DNA of 50,648 nt from Perkinsus olseni (lineage: Eukaryota > Perkinsozoa > Perkinsida), in contig JABANN010000224.1 in assembly GCA_013115125.1 (NCBI GenBank), positions 1-50,648 of the forward strand. The letters are read 5' to 3'. A program made the translations under genes and the position numbers. Shown here in pieces: positions 32,465 to 41,753 of the stretch. The notes below the pieces were generated by a model. It was not told where the DNA came from and made no database searches. It saw nothing but the letters and a program-made list of their open reading frames with translations. How positions within the stretch are numbered: position 1 is the first letter of the stretch; every line of letters begins with the position of its first letter.

Positions 32465-32935
32465 CGCCAGCTTTCCGACTACGGAGCTTCAACTCTGTCC
32501 ACCGAAGCTTTACCAGAGTGGATCGCATTGAACGCGCAAGAGTTTTACCGGGGGAGGCTTCCCCAGCTCAGGAGGTGCGAAAGGACCTGTTGGGCACGTG
32601 TGGTCAGGCAGTGCCCAGCGGGCACCAGGAGGTGATGCATAACAACTTCTTCCCGATTAGCCCGAGCTTCCACGGACCTCGTGTTGAGGAGCAGTGCTAC
32701 GTAATCCAAGACAGTCTGCGAGCACCTAGGAGGCCTTCCCCGGATTGGCTTTGCGGAAAAGTGCGCGGACCTTTCCATGCATCCAAGAGGATCGACTAGA
32801 TCGAGTATTCGGATAGACAACCTGAACATTCACGGAGCCATAGCATCCGAGATGCTGCATCTCGGAACTTGTCACTTTGAGAGTAACTTGCTGTATCGAC
32901 ATGCATATACTTGATCGCATGGCCCATTTTCGACA
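32465..32935 (+). repeat. block N copy 1, with a conserved short frame
   Basis: A block of about 470 bp repeated at 38355-38865. The plus-strand frame 32518-32799 contains NNFFPISPSFHGPRVEEQC, matched by SNFFPIDTSCHGTRVQEYC in copy 2; flanking residues also match over about 50 codons. I do not recognise the peptide. It could be an exon of an older Z gene or of another gene. A 10-bp-arm palindrome at 32846-32866 is absent from copy 2. Confidence 0.5.
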
Positions 32936-33009
32936 GTTCCCGTTTTGTCCTCGCGGTATGCTCCCCTCAGAGGAACCCTCTTGGTAGATCGTGGCGTTTC
33001 GTGGAGACC

Positions 33010-33080
33010 ACGTCGCGCATTGCCAGTTAAAGTAGGCGGTCGAGTCTCCTACGGAGCTCAAGGCTGAGCACAGGCCGTCA
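33010..33080 (+). pseudogene. remnant of the last Z exon
   Basis: This matches the ZZ-E tail at base level (GCGGTCGAGTCTCCTA...AAGGCTGAGCACAGG) but is out of frame. It lies just before the ZZ-F PB1 exon, as the ZZ-E tail lies before the PB1 exon at 24633. Confidence 0.6.
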
Positions 33081-33095
33081 ACACATAACACAGGC

Positions 33096-33513
33096 ATGTT
33101 TGCCGACACCTTCTTCGTGCTCAAGCTCTGCTATGGCGCCGAGTCCGTACGTTGGCGCTGTCCTATCAAGAATATCAAGGCCGTCAGCGACTTGTACAGG
33201 TGAGAAAACTCCGCTGTGGTGGTTGTGCGATACCACCCTTTATCGTCGGCGGCGCTAAAGACGTCCAACTACACGGTGTAGTCTACACCACGGGAGTTCA
33301 TAAGGGCCGTCGTTAAGCCTCGTACGATGAAAGCACGGAGATCAGCACTGTGCCCGACAGTATGACTGTATACATCACACCATGACAGGCATACTGGGTC
33401 TCCCAAGGAGGCTCGTTGAAGGAGCTTCGGCTGAACGTTGAAGCCTTTAACGTTCTATTCACCGGAGTGGCTTCAGGACCGCCCTGAACTTAAAGGCGGC
33501 CCTGAAGCCACTC
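33096..33513 (+). pseudogene. ZZ-F1: PB1 exon 1 plus decayed exon 2
   Basis: Exon 1 is intact (MFADTFFVLKLCYGAESVR) with a GTGAGA donor. Exon 2 sequence, recognisable from ZZ-G, is broken by deletions and stops, and ends in an inverted duplication (arms 33465-33483 and 33495-33513, 19 nt each, near-perfect). Block T copy 5 follows. Confidence 0.7.
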
Positions 33514-33514
33514 A

Positions 33515-33740
33515 ACCACTAAGAACCCGAACTCAGTGACTGAGTTAACCAACAAAGAACGGCCTTAGCTCGGCCCGAGCAAAAGTACGCGTACCGACAA
33601 GAGCACGCGAAAACGTGAGGAGCCCTCACGGAGGAAGAAAGGAGACAGATGCGGGTGGTTTCAATGTCGAGTACAGAACAGACGCTACAAGATTCTGCAA
33701 ACGCCAAACTCGAGGTGTCTGACCAACCGGACGTCACGAG
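33515..33740 (-). repeat. block T copy 5 (shortened), downstream of S5
   Basis: The conserved THGG-proximal part of block T, ending at the S5 3-prime flank. The coiled-coil part is absent. Confidence 0.4.
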
Positions 33741-33767
33741 GCCTGTGGGCCTCGAGGTGGAGAGCTT

Positions 33768-34493
33768 TCACTCGACTCTGTCAAGAGACAAGATCCTCGC
33801 TCCCTCGTACGCTTCTACTCGCAGGTAGACTCTATCCGATGTTGCTGAAAATACAAAGAAGGCAGGAGTACCCTCCGTCGGCAGGTCAGATCCTGGACAA
33901 CTTTCCGCCACATGGCGGATGAAGCTTGCGTAGCCTCCAGTTCCGCCACGTAAAATCTGAAGATTGGATGACTCGCTGACGATTAAATCACTGAAGCGCT
34001 GCTCGTGAACGGCATCTGTACATCTGAAGGTCATAAGTACGCTGTCAGTAATCGTCAAAGTCAAATGGAAACTATCTCCTTGGTCATAGCCGTATATACC
34101 CGGCCTCAAAGGCAGGGCTTTTCTGAAAAAATACAATGCTCTTCCTGTAAGTGAAGTCTTGAAGAAGAGCTCGTTGTACGGAGCCAGATTGGTCAAGTCA
34201 CCATCCTGCATCTCCACTTCCGGGAAGGCAGTAGTGACCAATGTCTTGAAGCGGCCGAAGTCTGCATAGTTAACAGTGTAATTACCAGACTTCCCAAGGA
34301 GAGGGAACTCAATCGATATTGAGAGCTTTGGCCCACTACGCCGCTCGATCTCCCATAAGAGGGAACCATCCGTCACAGAAGCTCGTACGTTGAGGGTCTT
34401 CATAGTCGCCAAGTATCCTCCGATGAACTGAGCACTCGTAGTCACCAGAACTAGCGTGGCGATGATGAACCAAGTCGCGACGGGTTTCACCAT
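33768..34493 (-). CDS. S5: secreted protein, 241 aa, unknown family
   Basis: Intact paralogue of S1 with the same length. Signal peptide MVKPVATWFIIATLVLVTTSA with cleavage likely before QFIGGY. Landmarks: ADFGRFKTLVTTAFPEVEMQ, GYDQGDSFHLTLT, RFSDLIVSESSNLQ and SCPGSDLPTEGTPAFFVFSA. Two cysteines sit at the family positions (FRCTD and AESCPG). The frame is open nine codons further upstream, but MVKPV is the family start. Function unknown; secretion inferred from the signal peptide. Confidence 0.8.
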   Translation of the reverse strand: MVKPVATWFIIATLVLVTTSAQFIGGYLATMKTLNVRASVTDGSLLWEIERRSGPKLSISIEFPLLGKSGNYTVNYADFGRFKTLVTTAFPEVEMQDGDLTNLAPYNELFFKTSLTGRALYFFRKALPLRPGIYGYDQGDSFHLTLTITDSVLMTFRCTDAVHEQRFSDLIVSESSNLQILRGGTGGYASFIRHVAESCPGSDLPTEGTPAFFVFSATSDRVYLRVEAYEGARILSLDRVE

Positions 34494-35130
34494 TGACGAG
34501 AGTGGAGTAGCTGTGTTCAAAAGTAACTTCTGAAGCTGAAGGAGTGCTGGTGAGCAAATGAAGTGAATCGGAGGGGTCTGGCATGCGCCTCAGCGAAAGC
34601 TGAGGCAAGTAGCGAAGAAGACGCTGAGAACGTGATGTGGAATTCCAAAATTCCAGCTGATGTGAGGCAAAGGAAAGAATAATCTACCCAGTCCAGCCTT
34701 ATTTCCGCTACTCAATAATCGATCGCGTCTCTTTCTGCGGGCTAGCTCGCACGCATAAACTTGTGCGCCACCCTTGCGGAGAGGACACAGCAATTGGACG
34801 GCATAACTTGCCGTTCCGAGTGGGTCAACGAGAAAGACAATCGCAGCTAGTTTGCATACAGGATGCATCATACCCGGCCGCAGCATTTGCTTCGCTGACA
34901 CGGAGGGAAAGGACATTCATATAGGGAGCATCGGGAGGCAGGGACGGGTACAACCCGGCGAGGCACTGGGGGCGACGCTGGGAGACGGGACATCTGAACC
35001 TGGACCTAGGGCGGCCCTAGTAGGGCCGCAGATCATGCCCCCACTCGAGGAAATCCCCTCTCGCCTCGTCCGCTAATGCACTACGGAGGACACCGATTAC
35101 CTAGTAAACATTACTATGTGCTGGATATCT
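34494..35130 (-). promoter_or_regulatory. block U copy 5: S5 upstream region
   Basis: Repeats the S upstream block, ending in the CTACGGAG segment seen in all copies. A 7-bp-arm palindrome at 35006-35020 is inserted where copy 3 reads CCTAGGGTCGTAGATC. Confidence 0.5.
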
Positions 35131-35154
35131 GTGCCATTCATGAGTCTACTCGGC

Positions 35155-35910
35155 AAGTGGGGCCGCCTTTGCCAAGCTACAGGATATCACATTAGCGAGT
35201 TGTCTGGAAGGATCGGCGCAGAGTGTTCTCAATGTAGGTTCGGCCAGCTAGAGCTAAGGCACGGGTCAGCACGAGGCGAGGGAAGCCATACCGAAATTTC
35301 TTATTGCCTCGATGACACACCTGGCACGAAGTACTTGTTGAGATGCGACTCCTTTGGGGATTGCAATGTTATTGCTAGGAGGTGTGAGGCGGTAGTCTTT
35401 AAGGTCCTGGTGACATTGCAGTGGCGCTCAGGTTCAAGAGTGACGTGAGGGATGATATTGTCCTTTGCCGCAAAGGCTTTACAAGCTTTGCTACCTCGTG
35501 CACGAGCCTGAGGTTCTCGGAGTCGCCTACAAGTGCTCTCGCCTGATCGTTCCGGGCTTTTGAGATGACTTGGGGTGACCAATTCGAAAGCTGAATCCCA
35601 CGATGCTACAGAGAGTGCGGAGTATGCCCGATTGCAGGAAAGAGGTAACATGGGAGTGGCTGCGCGAACTTGGCGTCGCTGAGTGGTCGCTGTGGTTCGC
35701 CCGTAACTGTGTGTCGGCGGGGTCGATTCAGGGCTCCTCGTTTGCAGTACGGGAGCTGATACTCTTTGCGGGAGTGTGCAGACGTCTATGGGGAGGTTTT
35801 TTCATCAACCGTTCACAGCCTTGACGATGTGTATTGTGTGAAGCAGTCGCAGCACGAGGATTCTACCGTCTCCCCGCGCCTTCACAGGACTCACTTGTGA
35901 ATAGTACATT
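35155..35910 (+). pseudogene. ZZ-F2: internal ZZ-B-like fragment
   Basis: Matches ZZ-B from the degenerate ZZ (CSQCRFGQLELRHGSA, CDSFGDCNVIARR) through the following exon (YKCSRLIVPGF) into the long intron 4 of ZZ-B. It has no PB1 and no downstream exons, and several small frame breaks. It ends where the foldback element starts at 35911. Confidence 0.7.
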
Positions 35911-36602
35911 GGAGTTGCACCCGTCTTGTGTAAAACGCGGGTGTTGCACGCGTTACGAAAAACACAACGCGATATGAGCGTAAATCTAGAGTATAACGCG
36001 TTAAACGCGGGATGGGCTCATAACGCGATATGTACAACGCGCGATGATAACGCCAAGCGTAATGTTGAGCACTGAGCATGACACACAGCCGAAAGGTTTC
36101 TACGTCCGAGAAACTATCAAAGAGCGACACCAATTCCAATCTGCTGGTGATATAGGAAGGTGAAATTAACAACAATTATACACGCACAGACCGACCTGGG
36201 AGGCTTGGTGGAGACTCTTTCGAGGCGACAGCTGCATTTTGCGTAAAGTATATGCTGCGCACGTATGCGCTGTTTGAAACAGCAACAGAAACAGCCCGTT
36301 TCTGAGACACGAGAACGCGCTGAGCTGCTCAAGATAATGATGGATTCGGCAGTACAAGGATAGGTGCGAATCGCCGCACCGCGTTGTGTTATACGCGTTC
36401 TACGATAGAACTTCTACCGCGACAACGTGTAGTATGCGTTATACGGTATAACTTATACCGCGTTATGGCGTTGCCGTTTAACGTGTTATGGCGTTGAACG
36501 CGCGCGTTATACCGCGAAGTGGTATCACTACACAACACATCGCGTTTTACGCCTGAAACACTTCGCGTAAAACTGTTTTACGCGTTTCACGGGTGCACCT
36601 CC
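35911..36602. mobile_element. foldback/MITE-like element rich in CGCG motifs
   Basis: The ends are inverted: GGAGTTGCACCCGT at the left and ACGGGTGCACCTCC at the right (13 of 14 paired). Subterminal 200-250 bp on both sides are packed with AACGCG/CGCGTT and ATAACGCG-type motifs in both orientations, while the centre (about 36100-36340) is ordinary sequence. No transposase is encoded. It interrupts the array between a Z fragment and S6. I could not find a convincing target duplication. Non-autonomous DNA transposon is the best guess. Confidence 0.6.
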
Positions 36603-36629
36603 ACTGGAGAGTGACACTGTGATTACATT

Positions 36630-37195
36630 ATTACTTAAAAACTGAATATTGGTCCATTCGGAACTGCATATCGGGAAGGTTGCAGCGGCGACGATCAACT
36701 CACTGAATCGCTGAGCGTGGGTGGCATCTGCACACCTGGCATCTGCATACGCTCGTTGTAGTCGTCACGATCGTCAAGAATGTACTCGAGACCAGTGCTA
36801 CGGCTCTTCTGAAAAAAAATATCTTCTTCTCCGAGTAGAGTCCTGAGAAGGTTATTTTATGCGGAGCCAGATCGATCAAGACAGTGACTTGAAGCCAACA
36901 TCTTGCATCTGGGCTTCCGGAGAAGCACTCGTGACCAATATCCTAGAGCGGTCGGAGTCTGGATAGGCAACAGTGTAATTGCCAGAATCTCCTGTGAGAG
37001 GGAAGTCAATGAGACTTTTAGCCCGACGCTTCGGTCGAACTCCCACGGTAGGGAACCATCCGACGCTGACGCTCGCATGTTGAGAGATGACGTAGGGGTT
37101 GATAATCAACCGTTGATTGACCCCAAGAACTTTTTACTTGCAGTCACTAGAGCTAGAGTGGCGATGAGGAAGCAAGTCTCGACGAGTTTCACCTT
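36630..37195 (-). pseudogene. S6: decayed secreted-protein gene
   Basis: It aligns with S4/S5 over most of the length (for example PEAQMQD against PEVQMQD, and a VAYPDSDRS stretch against VDYPDFGLF), but the start codon is lost and the frame is broken many times. It is the most degraded S copy. Confidence 0.65.
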
Positions 37196-37240
37196 CGAGA
37201 GAGTGGAGTGGCTGCATGAAAATTAGCTCCTTGAAATGGA

Positions 37241-37727
37241 GGAGTGCTGAATTCAATTCAAACTTTATTGCCTGGGCGTTACAAGCTCAAATCTTATCGC
37301 CCATCACACGACCCGCGCAAGCGGATCCCGATATGGTTAGACCCAACCATAGAGCTGTAAAACAACATAGGTTAATCAATCTTTCATCATCAGCTCGGAG
37401 GCTCTTTAGAGGAACTTCATCACAACTCCGTCGTGCAGCCAGTCAGGACGAGGAGGGAGGCATGCTACACTGGGCAGCCTACTAGGCATGAGGTAGAAAG
37501 AAAGTGAAAAGAGGATCAAGTAGGCCCAGGACCAACAACTGCGATTGCGGAAACCCAGATGAGTAGATGGTGAGAATTTGTGTAGTAAAGGAGGGCCCAA
37601 CCAATACCGAGTCACCAGCAAGGGGGACGTGTGGGTATGGCAGGTTCGATCTCTACTTCGTACTGGGAAACCCCGGCCACCCTCACGCGACGTTGACGCG
37701 TAGAGACCTGTGAGGGGGAGTGCTGAA
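37241..37727 (-). mobile_element. retroposon (SINE or truncated LINE) with 11-bp target duplications
   Basis: The insert 37252-37716 (465 bp) is flanked by the direct repeats GGAGTGCTGAA at 37241-37251 and 37717-37727. The equivalent site upstream of S5 (near 34540) has a single GGAGTGCTGG-like copy, so this is an insertion into a U-type block. Read on the minus strand, the element ends with an AATAAA signal and an A-rich tail, as expected for a retroposon. Minus-strand frame 37406-37621 (71 codons) is unrecognised. A GGTTCGATCTC B-box-like string lies on the other strand. Confidence 0.65.
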
Positions 37728-38354
37728 GAGCAAGGGGGAGGATTCTGTTATGTGCGTGTTACTCATTATGCGCCGATCGTCTTGTGCATGCGTGCATAGC
37801 TTGTTCTCCTCGAGAGAGCGAGCTTAGACTGAACAAGCGGAGCCCGTCGCTTCGCTCCGGAGTCGCTTCGCTCCAATGGCAGCGGCGGCGCTCTCAGCAG
37901 AAATGTTGTGCAGTTAAGCGTAAGTGCAGGAAAGTGTGAATTCTTCACGCGCGATGTAGTGAATGAGTAGAGTTCTTATGAGAGATGAAGAGAGGGAATG
38001 TGAACGTACCGGCTTAATGAGGAAGCTGTGGAGTTGATTGAGACGTATGTCAATTACGGGAAGATATAGAGATGGAACTGCGACAAACTTCTCGAATGTG
38101 AGTATTTCACGCACGATTATGTTGAGCTCAAATAGAAGAATTAATAGAAGTATTAATTAGTACAAACCTTGGACAATCGGAGCCTTCGATGGCCGATGCA
38201 GTTTCGGGCGCGCGCGAAAAAGCGCAAGATATGCAAGAGTGACAAGAATATAGGCTTTGCTCCATTCCCATAGACCCCGGGCATGAGCACCGAAACCCAC
38301 AGAATAATTCCCGGGGGTGGGGGGAGTTATAGAATAGACTCTCAAAACCGACCA
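37728..38354. other. unassigned stretch
   Basis: The first about 30 bp continue the S6 upstream block (TTATGTGC). From about 37757 I find no relation to other blocks and no convincing gene. It contains a 16-bp tandem repeat (GTCGCTTCGCTCCGGA, 37846-37874) and a GGGCGCGCGCGAAAAAGCGC stretch near 38207. Confidence 0.35.
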
Positions 38355-38865
38355 CCCTGTTCTTGTTTACGGAGCTTCAACTTGTCCATCAGAGTGGACT
38401 CTATTGAACGCGCCACAGTCTCCCCCAGCTCAGGAGGTGCGAGATGGTTCGCCGCCGACGACCCAGCTCAGAAGGGAACCTTCCGATGAATCGTCGGACG
38501 CGCGTGCCCGCGTACGAGATCGCAAGGTCATGCGTAGCAACTTTTTCCCGATTGATACGAGCTGCCACGGGACGCGTGTTCAGGAGTACTGTCACATAAT
38601 CCAAGGCAGTTCGCGAACACTCAGAGGCCCTCGCCTCAATCGGGAGTCCCGATTGGGTATCAGGAAAAGTGCGCGGGCCTTCTTCATTCTCGAGTCGTGG
38701 ATTCTCTCCACCTTTCCTTGCAACCAAGGGTATCGAGTATTCGGCTAGACAACCTGGAAAATCAGCGACGACATCGCATCTCGGAACTTGTCACTTCGAA
38801 AGTAACTTGACGTATCGGTATATGCCTCTCAGAGGAACCCTTACGAGTGATCATGTCGCCTCGTA
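38355..38865 (+). repeat. block N copy 2, with a conserved short frame
   Basis: The frame 38404-38748 (MNAPQSPPAQEVRDG, SNFFPIDTSCHGTRVQEYC) matches block N copy 1. A 9-bp-arm palindrome at 38637-38655 is absent from copy 1. It lies upstream of the ZZ-G region as copy 1 lies upstream of ZZ-F1. Confidence 0.5.
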
Positions 38866-38884
38866 GTCACCGCTTCGTCTGTCG

Positions 38885-38980
38885 TTAGTTGGAGTGGGCG
38901 CCGCCCACTGGGCGGTCGAGCCTCCTAAGGTTGTCAAGGCTGAGCACGGGGTGTATGACGGGTCTGAGAGATGAACGCTC
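38885..38980 (+). pseudogene. remnant of the last Z exon with a palindromic insertion
   Basis: Matches the ZZ-E last exon at 24181-24252 closely, including the stop region (GAGAGATGAACG). Fourteen extra bases forming a palindrome (38893-38909) break the frame. Confidence 0.75.
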
Positions 38981-39393
38981 CCATGATGCTTCGTTCAGTT
39001 GAGTGCGTGTATGCTACTTCTCATAATTTTGATAGGATCTCTCTCCATCATTGTCCTTCTGATTCTATTTATCAGCTCAGAATCAGCCCGATGGCAATGG
39101 ACTTCTCTCGAGTGACGATTCTTGAGTTTATCATCGACCCGAGCGGCCAAGCCTAGGATGTCCCATCCGGGACCACCGGTCAACGACTTGTACTCCAGTC
39201 GGTACGGCCTGTTGATGGGGCATTCGCCGGTTGTGACAGCGCTAGCTTTATGGTCATCTAGCATTGTGTGTACTTGTATCCCTAACGGGCTTCCTGGCTC
39301 TGTTGTGGTCGGGTAAGTGTAGCCTAGCCGATGCTTATTATTGAGGTTGTTGTCGTAGGGTGTGGTGGATGTCGTAGGGTGTGGTTGGTCATC
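38981..39393 (+). promoter_or_regulatory. upstream region of ZZ-G with block Q copy 4
   Basis: Homologous to 24253-24632. Block Q (about 39220-39393) keeps CTAACGGGCTTCCTGGCTCTG and ends GGTTGGTCATC just before the ATG, as at 16091 and 24633. Conservation in four copies makes it the best candidate for a Z-gene promoter. Confidence 0.45.
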
Positions 39394-41386
39394 ATGTTTG
39401 CCGACTCCTTCTTCGTCCTCAAGCTCCGCTACGGCGCCGAATCCCTACGCTGCCGCTTTCCTATGAAGACTGTCAAGGCCGTCGGCGACTTGTACAGGTG
39501 ATCAGGTTTCTGAGGTATAGTTGTGCGATTCCGTCGTTGGTTTTCAGTTTGATCGAGGAGGCCTGGCCAGCACTGAAGACGTTCAACTACACCGTGCAAG
39601 TTCATAAGGGCCGTGATTTATCCTCGTATGCTGAAAGCACGGAGATCAGCACTCTGCTCGACAGTCATGGTGTGATGCATGCTGGGTCTCCCAAGGAGCT
39701 TCGGCTGAACATTAAAGGCGGTCCTGAGGCTACTCCGGTGAAAAGTCGCTCCTCGAGCCCTCCGAAGCCTATGGACGGCCATACAGTTGCTGTTCTGCAC
39801 TTGGACAGCTGCCACGGCTGTGGGATGGCACCGATTATTGGACGTTGGTAGGCCGGACAAGTCGAGTTTTCCTGTTGCACAATCCTGTCTCCCCCAGTTA
39901 CAGATGCTCAACCTGTTCGGACTTCATGTTCTGCTCCCGTTGTTATGAGCACCATGATCAGAGCCACACACTCACGGTGGTCAGTCTAGCCGTCAATGGG
40001 ATATGGGACAGTCGAGATGATGCTGCTGTATGTGAGGGATTCTTACGGGAGATGCGTAGTGTCGGTGCCGCGTGGCCGGGGGATGTCGTCAAGTAAGCCA
40101 GTGGAGAAGCCAGGAGCCTCGCATGGATCTGTGGCCGTTTAAGGATCAAGGACCTCCAGCTCCCGGATAGGAGCCTCCCTTCGATGGTTGCGGAGACCTT
40201 CCCGAAGGATGACCCGCCATCTGAGGATCGTCGAACCCTCCTTTGCAAGGATGGCTGTTCCTTCATCAGCTACAGAATATTTTGCCATTGCTGTAGCAGT
40301 GCCAGCAACAGGGCCAGACAGTAGGGAGGATGGCATAGCTGCTTTTCGGACTGTCTCCGTTCCGTCAGGTTCCGCTGCGACGGTCTCGGTGGTGATATCA
40401 ACTTGTGCGACCCCTGTTACCTCACACATCGCAGTAAGATTCTGAAAATTGCCAACAAGTGTTCGAGGATCGTCACTCCGTCCTACTGGAACGAAGGCAA
40501 CACTCAAGCCGTGGAGCTAGTACATTACGGCTCGACCTGTGATGGCTGTGGGGTTTCTCCAATAGTGGGACGAAGGTAATAACAGACTCGGAGGGGAGGC
40601 GGATCTGGTGTTGGCTGCACTGCGGAGAAGGGACAGCTCATTGTGACATGCCCTGTCTCCTGCTCAGGTATAAGTGCAACTACTGTGCTGAGTATGAGCT
40701 CTGCAGTAGATGTTTCAAAGAGCCTGCCAACAAGCAGCATCGTTTGGAGCATCTATTCACGCTCATCGCTAGGCCTGCTAAGTTATGGACCGTCCGCACT
40801 AAGAACCAGAAGGGCACGCTTTACAGCGAGATGAAGTGTGAGATGTGCGGCGTCCTGCCCCCAGGGGGTGCCAGGTAACACCCGAAGGTTCGGGAACCCA
40901 CTCAGCTCGTTCGAGGCTCCTTCGTGCAGGTACACTATCAAGTGTGACTGCAAGGCTCAGATGTGCCTCGATTGCTATAAGGACGACTTGCAGGGTCAGG
41001 CGGTACTGTTGCGTGGAGAGTTCTTCGACTACCCCAACCCAGTGAGCTTGCAGGCTTCTATGGATAGGGAGAGGCAGCGTCATGTCTTGAAAAGTGAGCG
41101 AAGGACGACCCTTAATGCTGGTTTCACTTGCGGGCTCAGTATCCGTGGCAAGCTTGCTGCTCTTGGGCCCTATGGAGAAGGCTGCTAGGATGGCAGCGGA
41201 GGGGAAGGTAGTGGAGGAGGACGACAAATTGCCAAAGGGGAGGGTAAGCAACCACTTTAGTGTGTTGAGTACAGTAGTTGTTAAACTGGAGTCTGGCAGG
41301 TGATCTGGGCTGATGAGCTCCCTCGAGAGGTCAAACCTCATCACAGAGTGGTCCGTACCGGATGTGGCTGCGGCCATCGTCATTAA
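39394..41386 (+). CDS. ZZ-G: PB1 + multi-ZZ zinc finger protein (p62/NBR1-like)
   Basis: Nine exons join in frame to 514 aa: 39394-39497, 39548-39847, 39898-40092, 40144-40320, 40369-40575, 40668-40874, 40930-41093, 41140-41243, 41300-41386. PB1 starts MFADSFFVLKLRYGAESLRC. ZZ1 is CHGCGMAPIIGR joined to YRCSTCSDFMFCSRC. A degenerate ZZ follows (CKDGC...FCHCC joined to FRCDGLGGDINLCDPC), then a canonical one (CDGCGVSPIVGRR joined to YKCNYCAEYELCSRC) and a last unit (CEMCGVLPPGGAR, then CDCKAQMCLDC). Exons 5 and 6 are both 207 nt. An acidic segment (KVVEEDDKLPKG) precedes the tail VIWADELPREVKP. The likely role is a self-assembling cytosolic scaffold or receptor; cargo unknown. Confidence 0.82.
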
Positions 41387-41753
41387 GGTTCCCCCGTAGC
41401 CAATCATTTCATTTTCCAATGCAGTTGCCGGGGTTAGTAATCACCGGTTAATACGTACTTGCTTCTCAACGCCGCAGCTAAGAGAAGCTTCAATTTTGCA
41501 AGGGTTTCAGAACAGTAGCGAGACCCGTTAAGGACGATGTTACAGTCTCCTGCTGATCTTGTGAATGTTTCAATTAGAGCCCAGCGTCTTTGCGTTGCTC
41601 AAGAGGGTATCGAGAGAGCAGACTGGGGAAGGGTCGCCTGGCGTAATTGTGCGCCGCCCTTATTAGTGTTGATGGTCGGGCGGCGGGGGTTGAGAGCACT
41701 TACTGTACGTTCGCGTCAACCGCTTCTTCCAACGACGATCTCGCGGGATACGG

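Noticed and set aside
35903-36610. Target site duplication around the foldback element
   Set aside because: No duplication longer than 2-3 bp is convincing; the two flanks come from different array blocks.
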